NCBI GenBank assembly: GCA_927441425.1
Contig: CAKMKG010000007.1
Span: 1 to 64,000, forward strand
Source of the DNA: an uncultured Bacillota bacterium
GTDB taxonomy: Bacteria > Bacillota > Clostridia > Peptostreptococcales > Anaerovoracaceae
DNA length: 64,000 nucleotides
Reading direction: 5' to 3'
Within the stretch, counting starts at the first letter, position 1. Every line of letters starts with the position of its first letter. Below are positions 9,862 through 19,898 of this stretch, one piece after another. The notes under the pieces were generated by a model, which ran no database searches, had not been told where the DNA came from, and saw only the letters and a list, made by a program, of their open reading frames with translations. The position numbers were made by a program, and so were the translations under genes.

Positions 9862-9888
9862 ACCCTGAACTTTTGTTCAGGGTTTTTG
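9862..9888 (+). terminator. Second terminator-like hairpin before ribD
   Basis: ACCCTGAAC-tttt-GTTCAGGGT followed by TTTT. Confidence 0.75.
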
Positions 9889-9938
9889 TATGCAGTAGAA
9901 ATCAACAAATTGGGTGTACTAATATGGAGGAACGGATA

Positions 9939-11111
9939 ATGGAAATTGGTTACATGAAGCGGGCATTGGAGCTGGCAGAATACGGGATGGGAAAAACAAA
10001 CCCCAATCCGTTTGTGGGTGCTGTCATCGTAAAGGAAGGCAGAATCATCGGAGAGGGCTGGCACGAGCGATACGGTCAGGCTCACGCAGAGGTGAATGCA
10101 ATCCGCGATGCAGAGGCGAACGCAATCAGCAAGGCCGAGGCCAGCGTGGAAGGAGCAACGGTCTATGTGAATCTGGAGCCTTGCTACCATACCGGGAAAA
10201 CGCCTCCCTGCACGGAGCTGCTCATAAGAAAAGGGGTAAGCCATGTTGTAATTGGAGCGCTTGATCCCAATCCTCTTGTGGCGGGCAAGGGTGTGGAAAG
10301 ACTACGGGAAGTCGGGATTAAAGTCACAATTGGAGTATTGGAACAGGATTGTAAAAAGTGCAATGAAGTGTTCTATCATTACATGGAAACGCGGCAGCCC
10401 TTTGTCGTTTTGAAAGCTGCGATGAGCCTTGACGGAAAAATTGCAGCGCCCTCCGGAGAATCCAAATGGATCACAGAGGAAGCGGCTAGAAGAGATGTGC
10501 AGCGTTTAAGAAATCGGTATTCCGCTATCATGGTGGGAATTGAAACCGTGATCAAGGATGATCCTGAGCTGACCTGCCGTCTGGAAGGAGGAAGGAATCC
10601 CCAGAGGATCATTTTAGACAGCAATCTTCGGATTCCCCTGGAAAGCAGGGTGTTGAAGGACCCGCAGAAGAATGCTTCAATGATCGTCTGTACGGAAAGG
10701 GCTTCACGGTCGAAAGCAAAGGAGCTGGAAGCCATGGGTGCGAAGCTGCTGCGTTGTGGAAGCAGAAACGAGCAGATCGACCTGGTGGATCTGATGGAAA
10801 AGCTGGGGGGCCTGTCCATAGACAGTATCCTTCTTGAAGGGGGAGCAAGGGTTAATGATTCTGCTTTTTCCCAGGGGATTATCCGTAAAATGATTTTTTA
10901 CATCGCTCCTAAAATTATTGGCGGTGAGCATTCGAAAACCGTCGTTGGCGGCGACGGAATCAAGAGTCTGGATCAGGCCTATCCGCTGATCGTCGAATCG
11001 ATGGAGCAGGTCGGGTCAGATATGAAAATCACGGCATATCAGAAGGTACCCTTGGCGATGAAGCGGATATCGAAAGAGGAGGAGAAAAACATTGTTTACG
11101 GGAATGATTGA
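9939..11111 (+). CDS. ribD: Bifunctional diaminohydroxyphosphoribosylaminopyrimidine deaminase / 5-amino-6-(5-phosphoribosylamino)uracil reductase
   Basis: MKRALELAEYGMGKTNPNPFVGAVIV, HAEVNAI, YVNLEPCYHTGKTPPC; reductase domain VVLKAAMSLDGKIA. Confidence 0.96.
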   Translation: MEIGYMKRALELAEYGMGKTNPNPFVGAVIVKEGRIIGEGWHERYGQAHAEVNAIRDAEANAISKAEASVEGATVYVNLEPCYHTGKTPPCTELLIRKGVSHVVIGALDPNPLVAGKGVERLREVGIKVTIGVLEQDCKKCNEVFYHYMETRQPFVVLKAAMSLDGKIAAPSGESKWITEEAARRDVQRLRNRYSAIMVGIETVIKDDPELTCRLEGGRNPQRIILDSNLRIPLESRVLKDPQKNASMIVCTERASRSKAKELEAMGAKLLRCGSRNEQIDLVDLMEKLGGLSIDSILLEGGARVNDSAFSQGIIRKMIFYIAPKIIGGEHSKTVVGGDGIKSLDQAYPLIVESMEQVGSDMKITAYQKVPLAMKRISKEEEKNIVYGND

Positions 11112-11760
11112 AGAAATCGGTCACGTAGAGCGTGTGACCAAGGGGGCGAAATCCTCAAAGCTGCGAATCAAGGCCGGCGTGATGCTCGAAGGCACTCGGA
11201 TTGGCGACAGCATTTCCACAAGCGGCGTTTGCCTAACGGTTACAAAGCTGGAAGGAAGTTCCTTTGAGGCAGATGTGATGGAAGTAACCATGGGTTGCAG
11301 TAAGCTGGGGAAATTGACCGCCGGGAGCAGGGTTAATCTGGAGCGGGCTCTGGAGCTTGGAGGGAGATTCGGCGGACATATGGTTAGCGGCCACATTGAT
11401 GGCATCGGAATCATCCAATCCATAGTCCAAGAGGAGAATGCGGTATGGTTGACCATTGCCGCGGAAGAAGCCTTGCTTTGCTATATCGTGAAAAAGGGTT
11501 CAGTCGCCATCGACGGTGTAAGTCTAACCGTTGCAGCAGTGGATCATACGGAATTCAAGGTGTCCGTGATTCCCCATACGGGCAGGGAGACTACCCTGCT
11601 GCAGCAGAAAGTCGGCGATTTGGTCAATTTAGAATGCGATATGATCGGAAAATATGTTGAGAAGCTGCTTGATCGGAAATCTCCAGAACAGGGTCAATTG
11701 CAATACGAAAGCGACGAACCGCTTTCGGAAGCATTTTTAAGGGGAAATGGGTTCTATTAA
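11092..11760 (+). CDS. ribE: Riboflavin synthase
   Basis: [15 protein letters not shown] (TTG start), two lumazine-binding repeats, overlaps ribD end. Confidence 0.95.
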   Translation: MFTGMIEEIGHVERVTKGAKSSKLRIKAGVMLEGTRIGDSISTSGVCLTVTKLEGSSFEADVMEVTMGCSKLGKLTAGSRVNLERALELGGRFGGHMVSGHIDGIGIIQSIVQEENAVWLTIAAEEALLCYIVKKGSVAIDGVSLTVAAVDHTEFKVSVIPHTGRETTLLQQKVGDLVNLECDMIGKYVEKLLDRKSPEQGQLQYESDEPLSEAFLRGNGFY

Positions 11761-11792
11761 GCCATAGTGAATACGGAAACAGGAGGTTTCAA

Positions 11793-12995
11793 ATGAAAGA
11801 TCAATTCAGCAGCATAGAAAATGCGATCGAGGATATTAGACAAGGAAAAATGATCATCGTGGTGGATGATCCGGGGAGAGAAAATGAAGGCGACCTTATC
11901 ATCGCCGCCGAAAAGGCAACCCCCGAAGCAGTCAATTTTATGGTGAAGCACGCAAGGGGTCTGGTGTGTATGCCAATGGAGGGAAAAGACCTTGACCGTC
12001 TTGGTATTCCTGCCATGGTGGAAAAGAATACGGACAATCATGAAACAGCATTCACGGTATCCATTGACCATAAGGAAACCACAACAGGTATTTCCGCCTT
12101 TGAGAGAGCACAGACCATACAGGAACTGATTGAAGAGAAGGCAGGACCGGAGGACTTTCGTAGGCCGGGACACATCTTTCCGCTAAGAGGTAGAGAAGGC
12201 GGCGTACTGAAGCGTACCGGACATACGGAAGCGGCGATTGATTTTGCAAAGCTTGCAGGCCTGAAGCCGGCAGGCGTCATCTGTGAGATTCTCAAGGATG
12301 ACGGAACCATGGCAAGGACACCGGAGCTGATGGAATTCGCGAAAGAGCATGGAATAGGAATCGTTACCATTACGGATCTTGTCGCTTATCGAAGCAGAAA
12401 GGAAAGCTTGGTGGAATGTATGGTAGAGACCAGACTTCCTACAAAGCACGGAATGTTTCAAATCCGGGGTTACCAGAACAAGATCAACGGGGAGCATCAC
12501 ATTGCCTTGATTATGGGAGACATCGATGGAGAACAACCGGTTTTGACCAGAGTCCATTCGGAATGTCTGACGGGGGATGCACTGGGATCGATCCGCTGCG
12601 ACTGTGGCGATCAATTTGGTGCGGCGATGGAACAGATCGCAAAGGAAGGTCGGGGAATCCTGCTCTATATGCGTCAGGAAGGCCGGGGAATCGGTCTCAT
12701 CAATAAGTTGAAGGCCTACGCACTTCAGGACCAGGGCATGGATACGGTGGAAGCAAATCTGGCCTTGGGCTTTGAAGAGGATCTTCGAGATTACGGAATC
12801 GGAGCACAGATATTAAAGGATATCGGCGCAAGAAAGCTCAGACTGATGACCAACAATCCCAAAAAAATGAAAGGGCTGGAGGGTTATGGACTGGAGATCA
12901 CTGAACGGGTCTCCATTCAGATGGAAGCCGGTGCAGAGAACGTTTATTATCTAAAGACAAAGCAGCAGAAGCTGAATCACATGCTTACGTATTAA
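11793..12995 (+). CDS. ribBA: Bifunctional DHBP synthase / GTP cyclohydrolase II
   Basis: [62 protein letters not shown]. Confidence 0.97.
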   Translation: MKDQFSSIENAIEDIRQGKMIIVVDDPGRENEGDLIIAAEKATPEAVNFMVKHARGLVCMPMEGKDLDRLGIPAMVEKNTDNHETAFTVSIDHKETTTGISAFERAQTIQELIEEKAGPEDFRRPGHIFPLRGREGGVLKRTGHTEAAIDFAKLAGLKPAGVICEILKDDGTMARTPELMEFAKEHGIGIVTITDLVAYRSRKESLVECMVETRLPTKHGMFQIRGYQNKINGEHHIALIMGDIDGEQPVLTRVHSECLTGDALGSIRCDCGDQFGAAMEQIAKEGRGILLYMRQEGRGIGLINKLKAYALQDQGMDTVEANLALGFEEDLRDYGIGAQILKDIGARKLRLMTNNPKKMKGLEGYGLEITERVSIQMEAGAENVYYLKTKQQKLNHMLTY

Positions 12996-13036
12996 AAGAA
13001 AGGAAGTAGAATGATACGCATTCGAAAGTAGAAAAA

Positions 13037-13498
13037 ATGAATTTGATTCAAGGGAATTTAATTGCACAGGGGCTAAAAATAGGAATCGCAGCCTCGCGGT
13101 TTAACGAGTTTATCGTCTCGAAGCTCATTGGCGGAGCGGAAGATGGGCTGCAGCGGCATGGGATTTTGGGAAAAGACATCGATCTTGTCTGGGTCCCAGG
13201 GGCATTTGAGCTGCCTTTCGCTGCGAAAAAGATGGTTTCAACCGGACGGTATGATGCCGTGATTTGCCTTGGCGCAGTCATAAGGGGATCCACGTCTCAT
13301 TATGAGGTGGTTTGCGCTGAGGTCTCCAAAGGCATCGCTAATGTGGGGCTTGGCGGTGAGATCCCTGTCATCTTTGGCGTCCTGACGACGGACACCATTG
13401 AGCAGGCCATCGAACGAGCCGGAACGAAAGCGGGAAATAAAGGCTTTGATGCTGCGGTATCTGCCATTGAAATGGCAAATTTGATTAAAAATCTGTAA
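13037..13498 (+). CDS. ribH: 6,7-dimethyl-8-ribityllumazine synthase
   Basis: [52 protein letters not shown]. Confidence 0.96.
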   Translation: MNLIQGNLIAQGLKIGIAASRFNEFIVSKLIGGAEDGLQRHGILGKDIDLVWVPGAFELPFAAKKMVSTGRYDAVICLGAVIRGSTSHYEVVCAEVSKGIANVGLGGEIPVIFGVLTTDTIEQAIERAGTKAGNKGFDAAVSAIEMANLIKNL

Positions 13499-15080
13499 TG
13501 ACGGAACGGGATCCTTCCTTGCGCATATTCACATAGACAAGTAGCTCTTCTCTGGAAGCGACATTCAGTTTCATATAGATCCTCTTGTTATGAGTTTTGA
13601 TCGTATTGATGCTCAAACAGAGGATCTTTGTTATTTCTTTCGCGGTATAGCCCTCCACATACAAGTTGAACACAGCACGCTCAGCCGGGGAAAGCAATTT
13701 TGTGTTCTTATCAAACTCATCGAAAACTGATTCCGGAAGTGAATCCAACCTCTTTTCCTTCTCTCTTGGTTCTTTGTTTGCTTGGGCCGCGGAAAGGAAC
13801 GCAATCAAATCATCGATCTCCGCAACGTTGGTTCTTGAAACATAATCGTTGGACTTAATAATTTCAATTCCTCTGGCAAAAGGCATTAGAAATAGTTTGC
13901 TTAAAAAAAAGGAAATCGTGATTCCAATCACTAAAAGACCGAAAAAGAGTGAAAGTAGCTTCAGATTCAGGGAAACGACGGAGGCGGAGATGTCTTCGTC
14001 GGGAAGAACCACTGCTGCCGTCCATTTTTCGGTTTCAAAGGCAGAGCCGTCCGGATAAAGTGAGACAGGAGTGTGAAGACCGCTGTAAAGCGCTCCGTCC
14101 GACTGCCGATAGGAATAGAAGGGTTGATCTTTCCGAATGGTCAATATTTGATTTTGTTCTTTAAAGCTTCTTATGGAATATCCACCCGAAACGAGCGCCT
14201 CTGAGACGGAAAGCTCCTGATCGGATCCGGGTGATAGAATACAGATTGCACGCTGGGAGAGTTCATTGCCGGGCATATGGGACAGCTTGAAGAGCATGGA
14301 GCTGACCTCAAAACCGCAGACGCCAAAAACATTTCCCTCGGAATCGATCAAGGGAGCGGAGCAGAGCATAACCTGCTCCGTTGTGCCGGGAAGTGTGATG
14401 GCATTGCTCCAGTAATATAAGCGTGACAGAGGCAACGCCGTTTCTCTTGCCGCATTGAACGGGGCCTGAAAGTAAGCTGCATCGTCTATGCCGAATTCCA
14501 TTCTCCACTGGGAGTGCAGTGTGACATCGTTTTGCCTACCGACGCTTGGAAAACCGCGGAGAATCAAGATATATTCGGAAGCAGCACTTAAAATATTAGG
14601 CTCCATATTTTTGATATATAAGCCAGTTCTGGAATCGGACGCATTCTCCAGAGATGGATTGACGGTGGCATTTAAAATAAAAAAAACACCACTGACCTTT
14701 GCCTTTTCCATGGCAAATAAGCTCTTGTCATACTGTGATTTGATCAAAGCTTCCAGCAGTTCCGGGTGATTTCGCAATGTCGCAGTGGTGCTCCCCCGGA
14801 GTGCCAGTTCGTTTTCGATATCCAGTGATAGATCCTTTGAGAATGCGACAGTATGGGCCGAAACGAGTCCGAATTGCTCGCCGACCTCGTTTTTAAAATG
14901 GTTCAGCTCCATCCTCATATCTTTTTCTGCTTCTCTGAGTCCTGCCGTGAAGGTGCCTGTAATCACAAGAATGACAATGACACTGAAAAGAATCGAAATG
15001 ATCAGCAATGTCAAAAGCAGAAAAAGCTTGAGGCGAAGGGTAAATGCCGTTCCATTGGATCCTGAGTATAGCTTCTTCAA
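13485..15080 (-). CDS. Membrane-anchored LuxR-family regulator with extracytoplasmic Cache-like sensor domain
   Basis: N-terminal TM, ~300 aa extracytoplasmic region, second TM, C-terminal [47 protein letters not shown]; no kinase or receiver motif. Confidence 0.85.
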   Translation of the reverse strand: MKKLYSGSNGTAFTLRLKLFLLLTLLIISILFSVIVILVITGTFTAGLREAEKDMRMELNHFKNEVGEQFGLVSAHTVAFSKDLSLDIENELALRGSTTATLRNHPELLEALIKSQYDKSLFAMEKAKVSGVFFILNATVNPSLENASDSRTGLYIKNMEPNILSAASEYILILRGFPSVGRQNDVTLHSQWRMEFGIDDAAYFQAPFNAARETALPLSRLYYWSNAITLPGTTEQVMLCSAPLIDSEGNVFGVCGFEVSSMLFKLSHMPGNELSQRAICILSPGSDQELSVSEALVSGGYSIRSFKEQNQILTIRKDQPFYSYRQSDGALYSGLHTPVSLYPDGSAFETEKWTAAVVLPDEDISASVVSLNLKLLSLFFGLLVIGITISFFLSKLFLMPFARGIEIIKSNDYVSRTNVAEIDDLIAFLSAAQANKEPREKEKRLDSLPESVFDEFDKNTKLLSPAERAVFNLYVEGYTAKEITKILCLSINTIKTHNKRIYMKLNVASREELLVYVNMRKEGSRSVITDF

Positions 15081-15094
15081 ATATGTTCACCTGC

Positions 15095-16474
15095 CTATTC
15101 GGTAAAACCTTCTAATGCGTTCTTCGTGGCCTCTCGGAATGCCGTATCCTCATCGGTAGTTTTCAAGAGCTCCAGGTAGGCAGCTCTAAAATGGGCAGCG
15201 TTGTTCATCAGTTCTTCCGTATAGTTCTTCTGCAAGACATCGACCCCATCAAATAAAGGAGGGATATAGAAATCATAATCAGCCTGCATTTTTATGGAGG
15301 TTCTTAATAGGGACTGAATATTTTTATCCTCGATGGAACTGATCTCCTTTGTCATCATCTCGCCAAAGGCTTCCTGTGTAACGGGAAGATAACCGGTAGA
15401 GGAAACGAAATGAAGGTTGTTTTCCGGACTTGTAAACCACTTCAGGAAAATGCTCGCCGCAAAAGCTTTCTTCTCATCTGTACCGGATACGACCATGCCG
15501 CCGCCTCTCTGCATGGCGATCTTTTCTCCTTCCGGAAATGATGGATATGGTAGAATCATGAGCTCTACACGTTCCGTTGTGTTATCGGGATAGGTCACCA
15601 CGGGGTCAAAGAAAAGAACGCCTGCAGTGGAACCGGTGGAGCAGATGATTTCGCCGGTTTTAAACAAGTCTGAGGCATAGCCGTCAAAGACAGCAAAATG
15701 GCCGCGTACAGCGGAATCGAAAAAGAAGCTCCATACCTTTTTAAATGCATCTTGGGAATAATTTGGCTGTCCTTCATCGATAAAGTCACTGCCTAATTGT
15801 CTGCACCCGATCTGGGTCAGATTGAAAAGAGAATCGGAGTGGTAAAACGCTTTCCCATCGCTGGGAGTATCCGGTGTTTGCGCATCGGTCCATTCATAAT
15901 AAAGAGCAGCAGTATTTGCAATCCCTTCAAAGGTAGATAAGGCTTCATAGGTAGCTCCTGTGTCCTTGGCAAACCGATCAAAGACTGTCTTGTTCAGGAA
16001 AGTGACTTCCGTTGATTTTGCGATTGGAAATATGTAAAGCCGTTCGGTACCCAATGTTCCTTCCTCGATAAAACGGGGAAGATAGGCAGCCAGTTCTTCT
16101 TGGGTAAATAGGTTGGTCAAGTCTGTTAAAAGACCTTTTTCAGCGAGGATCACTGCAGTTTTCGGATTAGCAGTCGTAATGTCCGGCATTTCCGGTGCCC
16201 CCGTATCCCCATTTGCAATCATGACCAGCTTTTCATGAAGTGCGTTAGAGCTGGAGATAGAAGTAACGTTGATGATGATCCCCTTTTCTGCTCCCAGAGT
16301 TTCATTGAATTCGTCTACCATGCTGTCCATGGTTTCCTTCATCTGGCCCCCATAGTTGTGCCATAGCGTTAAAGTGACCGGTTCTTTTGGGTCCAGTCCA
16401 CGTTCATTCCGACAGCCGGTTTGAAAGCCAAATAGTAATATAAGACAGCTAAAAACAAGTATCACATTTTTCAT
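15095..16474 (-). CDS. ABC-type extracellular solute-binding lipoprotein (sugar-type, family 1-like)
   Basis: Lipobox LFGFQTGC, VTLTLWHNYGGQMKETMDSMVDEFNE..., KKAFAASIFLKWFTSPENN. Confidence 0.9.
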   Translation of the reverse strand: MKNVILVFSCLILLFGFQTGCRNERGLDPKEPVTLTLWHNYGGQMKETMDSMVDEFNETLGAEKGIIINVTSISSSNALHEKLVMIANGDTGAPEMPDITTANPKTAVILAEKGLLTDLTNLFTQEELAAYLPRFIEEGTLGTERLYIFPIAKSTEVTFLNKTVFDRFAKDTGATYEALSTFEGIANTAALYYEWTDAQTPDTPSDGKAFYHSDSLFNLTQIGCRQLGSDFIDEGQPNYSQDAFKKVWSFFFDSAVRGHFAVFDGYASDLFKTGEIICSTGSTAGVLFFDPVVTYPDNTTERVELMILPYPSFPEGEKIAMQRGGGMVVSGTDEKKAFAASIFLKWFTSPENNLHFVSSTGYLPVTQEAFGEMMTKEISSIEDKNIQSLLRTSIKMQADYDFYIPPLFDGVDVLQKNYTEELMNNAAHFRAAYLELLKTTDEDTAFREATKNALEGFTE

Positions 16475-16559
16475 GGATATCCTCCTGTCATTTGATTGAT
16501 GGACCATGTCCACAAGATATTGTAACATACAACGATGCCTCGGACACATTATTTGTTAA

Positions 16560-16613
16560 AATCACCCTGAAAATCACCCCTGAAAAGGATTGTCCGTCAC
16601 CCCAAAGGTGATT
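16560..16613. repeat. Cluster of TCACC/GGTGA repeats in the divergent intergenic region
   Basis: TCACCC at 16562, 16574 and 16597 plus inverted GGTGATT at 16607-16613. Confidence 0.6.
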
Positions 16614-16681
16614 ACAAAAATATCCGAGGAGAATAAAATGGAAGCAGATAAAATAATTATATCTGGAAGGAGGAACGAAGA

Positions 16682-17065
16682 ATGGATGAAATGAATGATA
16701 AAAAAGGCATGGATCCGACAGAAACCTATGAGGAAGAGGACATTAAGCAAAACAAAACGATGGCGGGCTTGGCTTATATCTTATTTTTCCTGCCGCTTAT
16801 TGTTTGTAAGGATTCCAAGTTCGGAAGATTTCATGCAAATCAGGGATTGTTGCTTCTTATTTTAAGTGTTGTCGGTTACATTGCAATTTCCATTGTAACG
16901 ACAATACTGGCGACCATTACCTGGAGACTGTTTGGATTCATAACATTGCTTTACAGTATTTACGGCCTGTTTATTATGGCAATTGCAATCTACGGACTTG
17001 TGAACGGATTGAATGGCAAAGTGAAAGAACTTCCGGTTATCGGCAAATATCGAATTATTCAATAA
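16682..17065 (+). CDS. DUF4870/Tic20-like small membrane protein
   Basis: KTMAGLAYILFFLPLIVCKDSKFGRFHANQGLLLLI pattern. Confidence 0.75.
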   Translation: MDEMNDKKGMDPTETYEEEDIKQNKTMAGLAYILFFLPLIVCKDSKFGRFHANQGLLLLILSVVGYIAISIVTTILATITWRLFGFITLLYSIYGLFIMAIAIYGLVNGLNGKVKELPVIGKYRIIQ

Positions 17066-17082
17066 GAAAGAAGGATTATGTT

Positions 17083-17748
17083 ATGAAAAGGATTCTCATT
17101 CTACTGCTTATTCTGGTTCTGTTTTCGGCTATGATGATGACCGGCTGTGGAGGCTCGGAAAGTGAATCAGATGCCAGTCAGGTAGAAAATGAACAGAACG
17201 AACAAAGTGAGGCAGCCTCCGAAGAGCTTGACGGTATGGGGGATCTTTTATCCGCCGCTTATGTGGATATGATGGCGGATAACGAATACCTGATGTCATA
17301 TAAGGCAACAATGGATTTTGAAGGTCAATCAATGGAGATTGAGGCCACTGTTGCCGCTGTTGGTGACGATATGGCGATGGCCACCAGCGGAGAAGGCTTT
17401 GAAAGCAACATGATTATCAAGGGCGACAAAATTTATATGGTTGACCATGGGAACAAAATGGTTACCTCCTGGATCCAGGACCAAGATATGATGGACTCCA
17501 CGGAAACGGGGACCTTCGACGCGGAAGGTATTACGTATATCGGCAGTGGGGAGGAGGACGGACTGATCTTTGAAGAATATTCTACCTTGGATGGCAGTGT
17601 AAAGTACTATTTTCAAGGAAAAGAGCTTGTCAAAATTGCGGTCACCACAGAGGGTCAGACCATGATGATGGAAATTATTGAATTGAGTGACGATGTACCT
17701 GCAAGCATGTTTGAAATCCCGGCAGGCTATCAGCAGGTTGAAATGTAA
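17083..17748 (+). CDS. Putative lipoprotein, Met/Glu-rich, LolA/LppX-like fold suspected
   Basis: Signal peptide with lipobox MMMTGC; 221 aa. Confidence 0.65.
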   Translation: MKRILILLLILVLFSAMMMTGCGGSESESDASQVENEQNEQSEAASEELDGMGDLLSAAYVDMMADNEYLMSYKATMDFEGQSMEIEATVAAVGDDMAMATSGEGFESNMIIKGDKIYMVDHGNKMVTSWIQDQDMMDSTETGTFDAEGITYIGSGEEDGLIFEEYSTLDGSVKYYFQGKELVKIAVTTEGQTMMMEIIELSDDVPASMFEIPAGYQQVEM

Positions 17749-17766
17749 GAGGGGAGATGAAAATCC

Positions 17767-18234
17767 ATGTCAAATGATCTATTCGGTGGCTTGATGAAGG
17801 GCCTCGGTACTTTTATGCCGAAGGATGATCCCAATGTAAAGCTGTTTCAGTCCCAAAGTGAAATCAGTGAACTTCAAAACAGAGAGCTGGAGCTCTTCGC
17901 GGATATTGGAAAAAAGATATATCCAGACATAAAAGATAAGGATGAATATGCAGATCTAGTCGTAGAGCTGCAGTTTACACAGAAAAAGCTACGATTGGCC
18001 CAGGATGCGCTGCAGGAGGCAAAGAGTGTCAAGACGGAACAGGAATTAAAAGAACAGGAGCAGCTGAAAATAAGGACCTGTCCCAATTGCGATACGCTGA
18101 ATCCGGAAGGCATTAAATTCTGTCAGGAATGCGGTGCCAAGCTGAACCAGTCCACAAAGGTAACATGTGCAGGATGCGGAGCCGAATTTCAGGCGGGCAC
18201 AAGATTTTGCGGGGAATGCGGCAGCCAGATCTAG
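17767..18234 (+). CDS. Zinc-ribbon domain protein
   Basis: CPNCDTLNPEGIKFCQECGAKL and CAGCGAEFQAGTRFCGECGSQI. Confidence 0.85.
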   Translation: MSNDLFGGLMKGLGTFMPKDDPNVKLFQSQSEISELQNRELELFADIGKKIYPDIKDKDEYADLVVELQFTQKKLRLAQDALQEAKSVKTEQELKEQEQLKIRTCPNCDTLNPEGIKFCQECGAKLNQSTKVTCAGCGAEFQAGTRFCGECGSQI

Positions 18235-18255
18235 CGAAGAGAAAGGAGAAAAGGT

Positions 18256-18585
18256 GTGGCCTCGTATAAACAAAACTGTATCTTCTGCGACGCACTCATT
18301 GATTCTGATTCTAGATTCTGTGTGAAATGCGGCAGTCGCAATCCATTTGCGATTTTATGTCCCCAGTGCAATCGGGCGGTTTCAAAAGAAGATGAAATCT
18401 GTTCGGGCTGCGGGCGTCAGCTTGTAATCCCGTGCCCCCACTGCGGCGCGAATACCTTTGTATTTGATAAATGCCAGAGTTGCGGGAAGAGTATGATGGT
18501 GCCTTGTTCCAATAAACGATGTGGTGAAATGGTATTCTTTCAGAATAGCCATTGCAGAGCCTGTGGAAAGAAAGTCGGAAAATAA
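18256..18585 (+). CDS. Double zinc-ribbon protein
   Basis: Multiple CxxC pairs across 109 aa (CIFCDALIDSDSRFCVKCGSRNPF...CPQCNRAV...CSGCGRQL...CPHCGANTF). Confidence 0.8.
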   Translation: MASYKQNCIFCDALIDSDSRFCVKCGSRNPFAILCPQCNRAVSKEDEICSGCGRQLVIPCPHCGANTFVFDKCQSCGKSMMVPCSNKRCGEMVFFQNSHCRACGKKVGK

Positions 18586-18602
18586 AACATGAGGTGAGAA
18601 TA

Positions 18603-19268
18603 ATGTTAAAAGCGTTTACAAGGAATTATGAAGATAATTCTACTGAATCAGGCTTCCAATTTACATTTTATTGCGACCTTTGCAATGACGGTTTCAAATC
18701 CTCCTTTGTGGAATCGGAAACCTATAGAAAAGGTTCATTGCTTCGGGGCGTTACAGGCGGAGCCAGAGTACTTGGAGGACTTTTAGGAGGAAGGCTGGGA
18801 GATGCAGTCTATCATGCCGGGTATGGAGGAGACATCCTATCCGAACGATTTGAAGGAATGAGTCCTGAATGGCAGAAGGAGCACGAAAAAGCCTTTGAAT
18901 ATGCGCAAAATGAGGCACAGCGTCATTTCCACCGCTGTCATAAATGCCGTCTTTGGGTATGCGATGCAGACTTGAATGAAGATGAGGGTCTTTGTGTAGA
19001 ATGTGCACCGAGAATGAATGTGGAGGTAGCCGCAGCTCGATCTAGAAAAATGGTTGAAGATATCAATGCGAAGGCAGATGAAACAACAGTTTTTAAGGGT
19101 GAGATCGAATCGAAAACCATTGCCTGCCCTGGCTGCGGAAAGCCGGGAGGCACGGGTAAATTTTGCAACAACTGCGGCGCCAATCTGTCTATGAATGTTT
19201 GCCCGGGCTGTGGCGCGGCCATCGCCCAGGGAGTGAAATTCTGTGGAGAGTGCGGGAAAAAACTATAG
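18603..19268 (+). CDS. Zinc-ribbon protein with N-terminal Cys/His region
   Basis: CDLCNDGF, CHKCRLWVCDADLNEDEGLCVEC, CPGCGKPGGTGKFCNNCGANL, CPGCGAAIAQGVKFCGECGKKL. Confidence 0.82.
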   Translation: MLKAFTRNYEDNSTESGFQFTFYCDLCNDGFKSSFVESETYRKGSLLRGVTGGARVLGGLLGGRLGDAVYHAGYGGDILSERFEGMSPEWQKEHEKAFEYAQNEAQRHFHRCHKCRLWVCDADLNEDEGLCVECAPRMNVEVAAARSRKMVEDINAKADETTVFKGEIESKTIACPGCGKPGGTGKFCNNCGANLSMNVCPGCGAAIAQGVKFCGECGKKL

Positions 19269-19290
19269 GTTACATAATGGAGGAAATCAA

Positions 19291-19830
19291 ATGAAAAAAA
19301 AGAAACTTCTACTGCTAACACTCGTGTTTTTCATCTCTCTGGGATTGCCGGGCTGTAAGGATGGGGGGAACCAGTCAGAGGATATTGTACCGGCGGAAGA
19401 AGCGGCCAATGCCGTAGAAATTGCTGATGAAGTAAAGATATCGATTGTACCACCGGAAGGGTGGAAGCCTGTGGAAGGCTCGGTGCTCCAGGTTCATTAT
19501 GGGAATGAGACGGCAAGCTTTATGGTAAAGACGGAAAGCTTTCCGGTCGATTCGCTGGACTCAGTTGTGGAAGAGGCAAAGGATATATTTACAAGCACTT
19601 TTGATGATGTTCAGTATATTGGAGAACCGGAGCGTATCACCATCGATGGGAAGGATGCAAGAAAGTTCACCTTTACTTGCGAGGTAAGCAGTATGAAGAT
19701 GAAGTTTGAATATGCTTATCTTTATGTGGGTAATGAGGTTTATGCCATCACATTTGGCGATCTAGCCGATCATTTTGACAGCTTAATTTCCGATTATGAG
19801 AAGATATTATCCGATATCAAATTTGAATAG
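19291..19830 (+). CDS. Putative lipoprotein of unknown function
   Basis: Signal peptide and lipobox SLGLPGC; 180 aa. Confidence 0.75.
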   Translation: MKKKKLLLLTLVFFISLGLPGCKDGGNQSEDIVPAEEAANAVEIADEVKISIVPPEGWKPVEGSVLQVHYGNETASFMVKTESFPVDSLDSVVEEAKDIFTSTFDDVQYIGEPERITIDGKDARKFTFTCEVSSMKMKFEYAYLYVGNEVYAITFGDLADHFDSLISDYEKILSDIKFE

Positions 19831-19849
19831 GCTAAATAGAAGCATGCGA

Positions 19850-19882
19850 AAAGAGCAAGCGTCATAACGCTTGCTCTTTGTG
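19850..19882. terminator. Bidirectional terminator between convergent genes
   Basis: AAAGAGCAAGCGT-cata-ACGCTTGCTCTTT. Confidence 0.85.
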
Positions 19883-19898
19883 TGTCCAGACTCGTATA

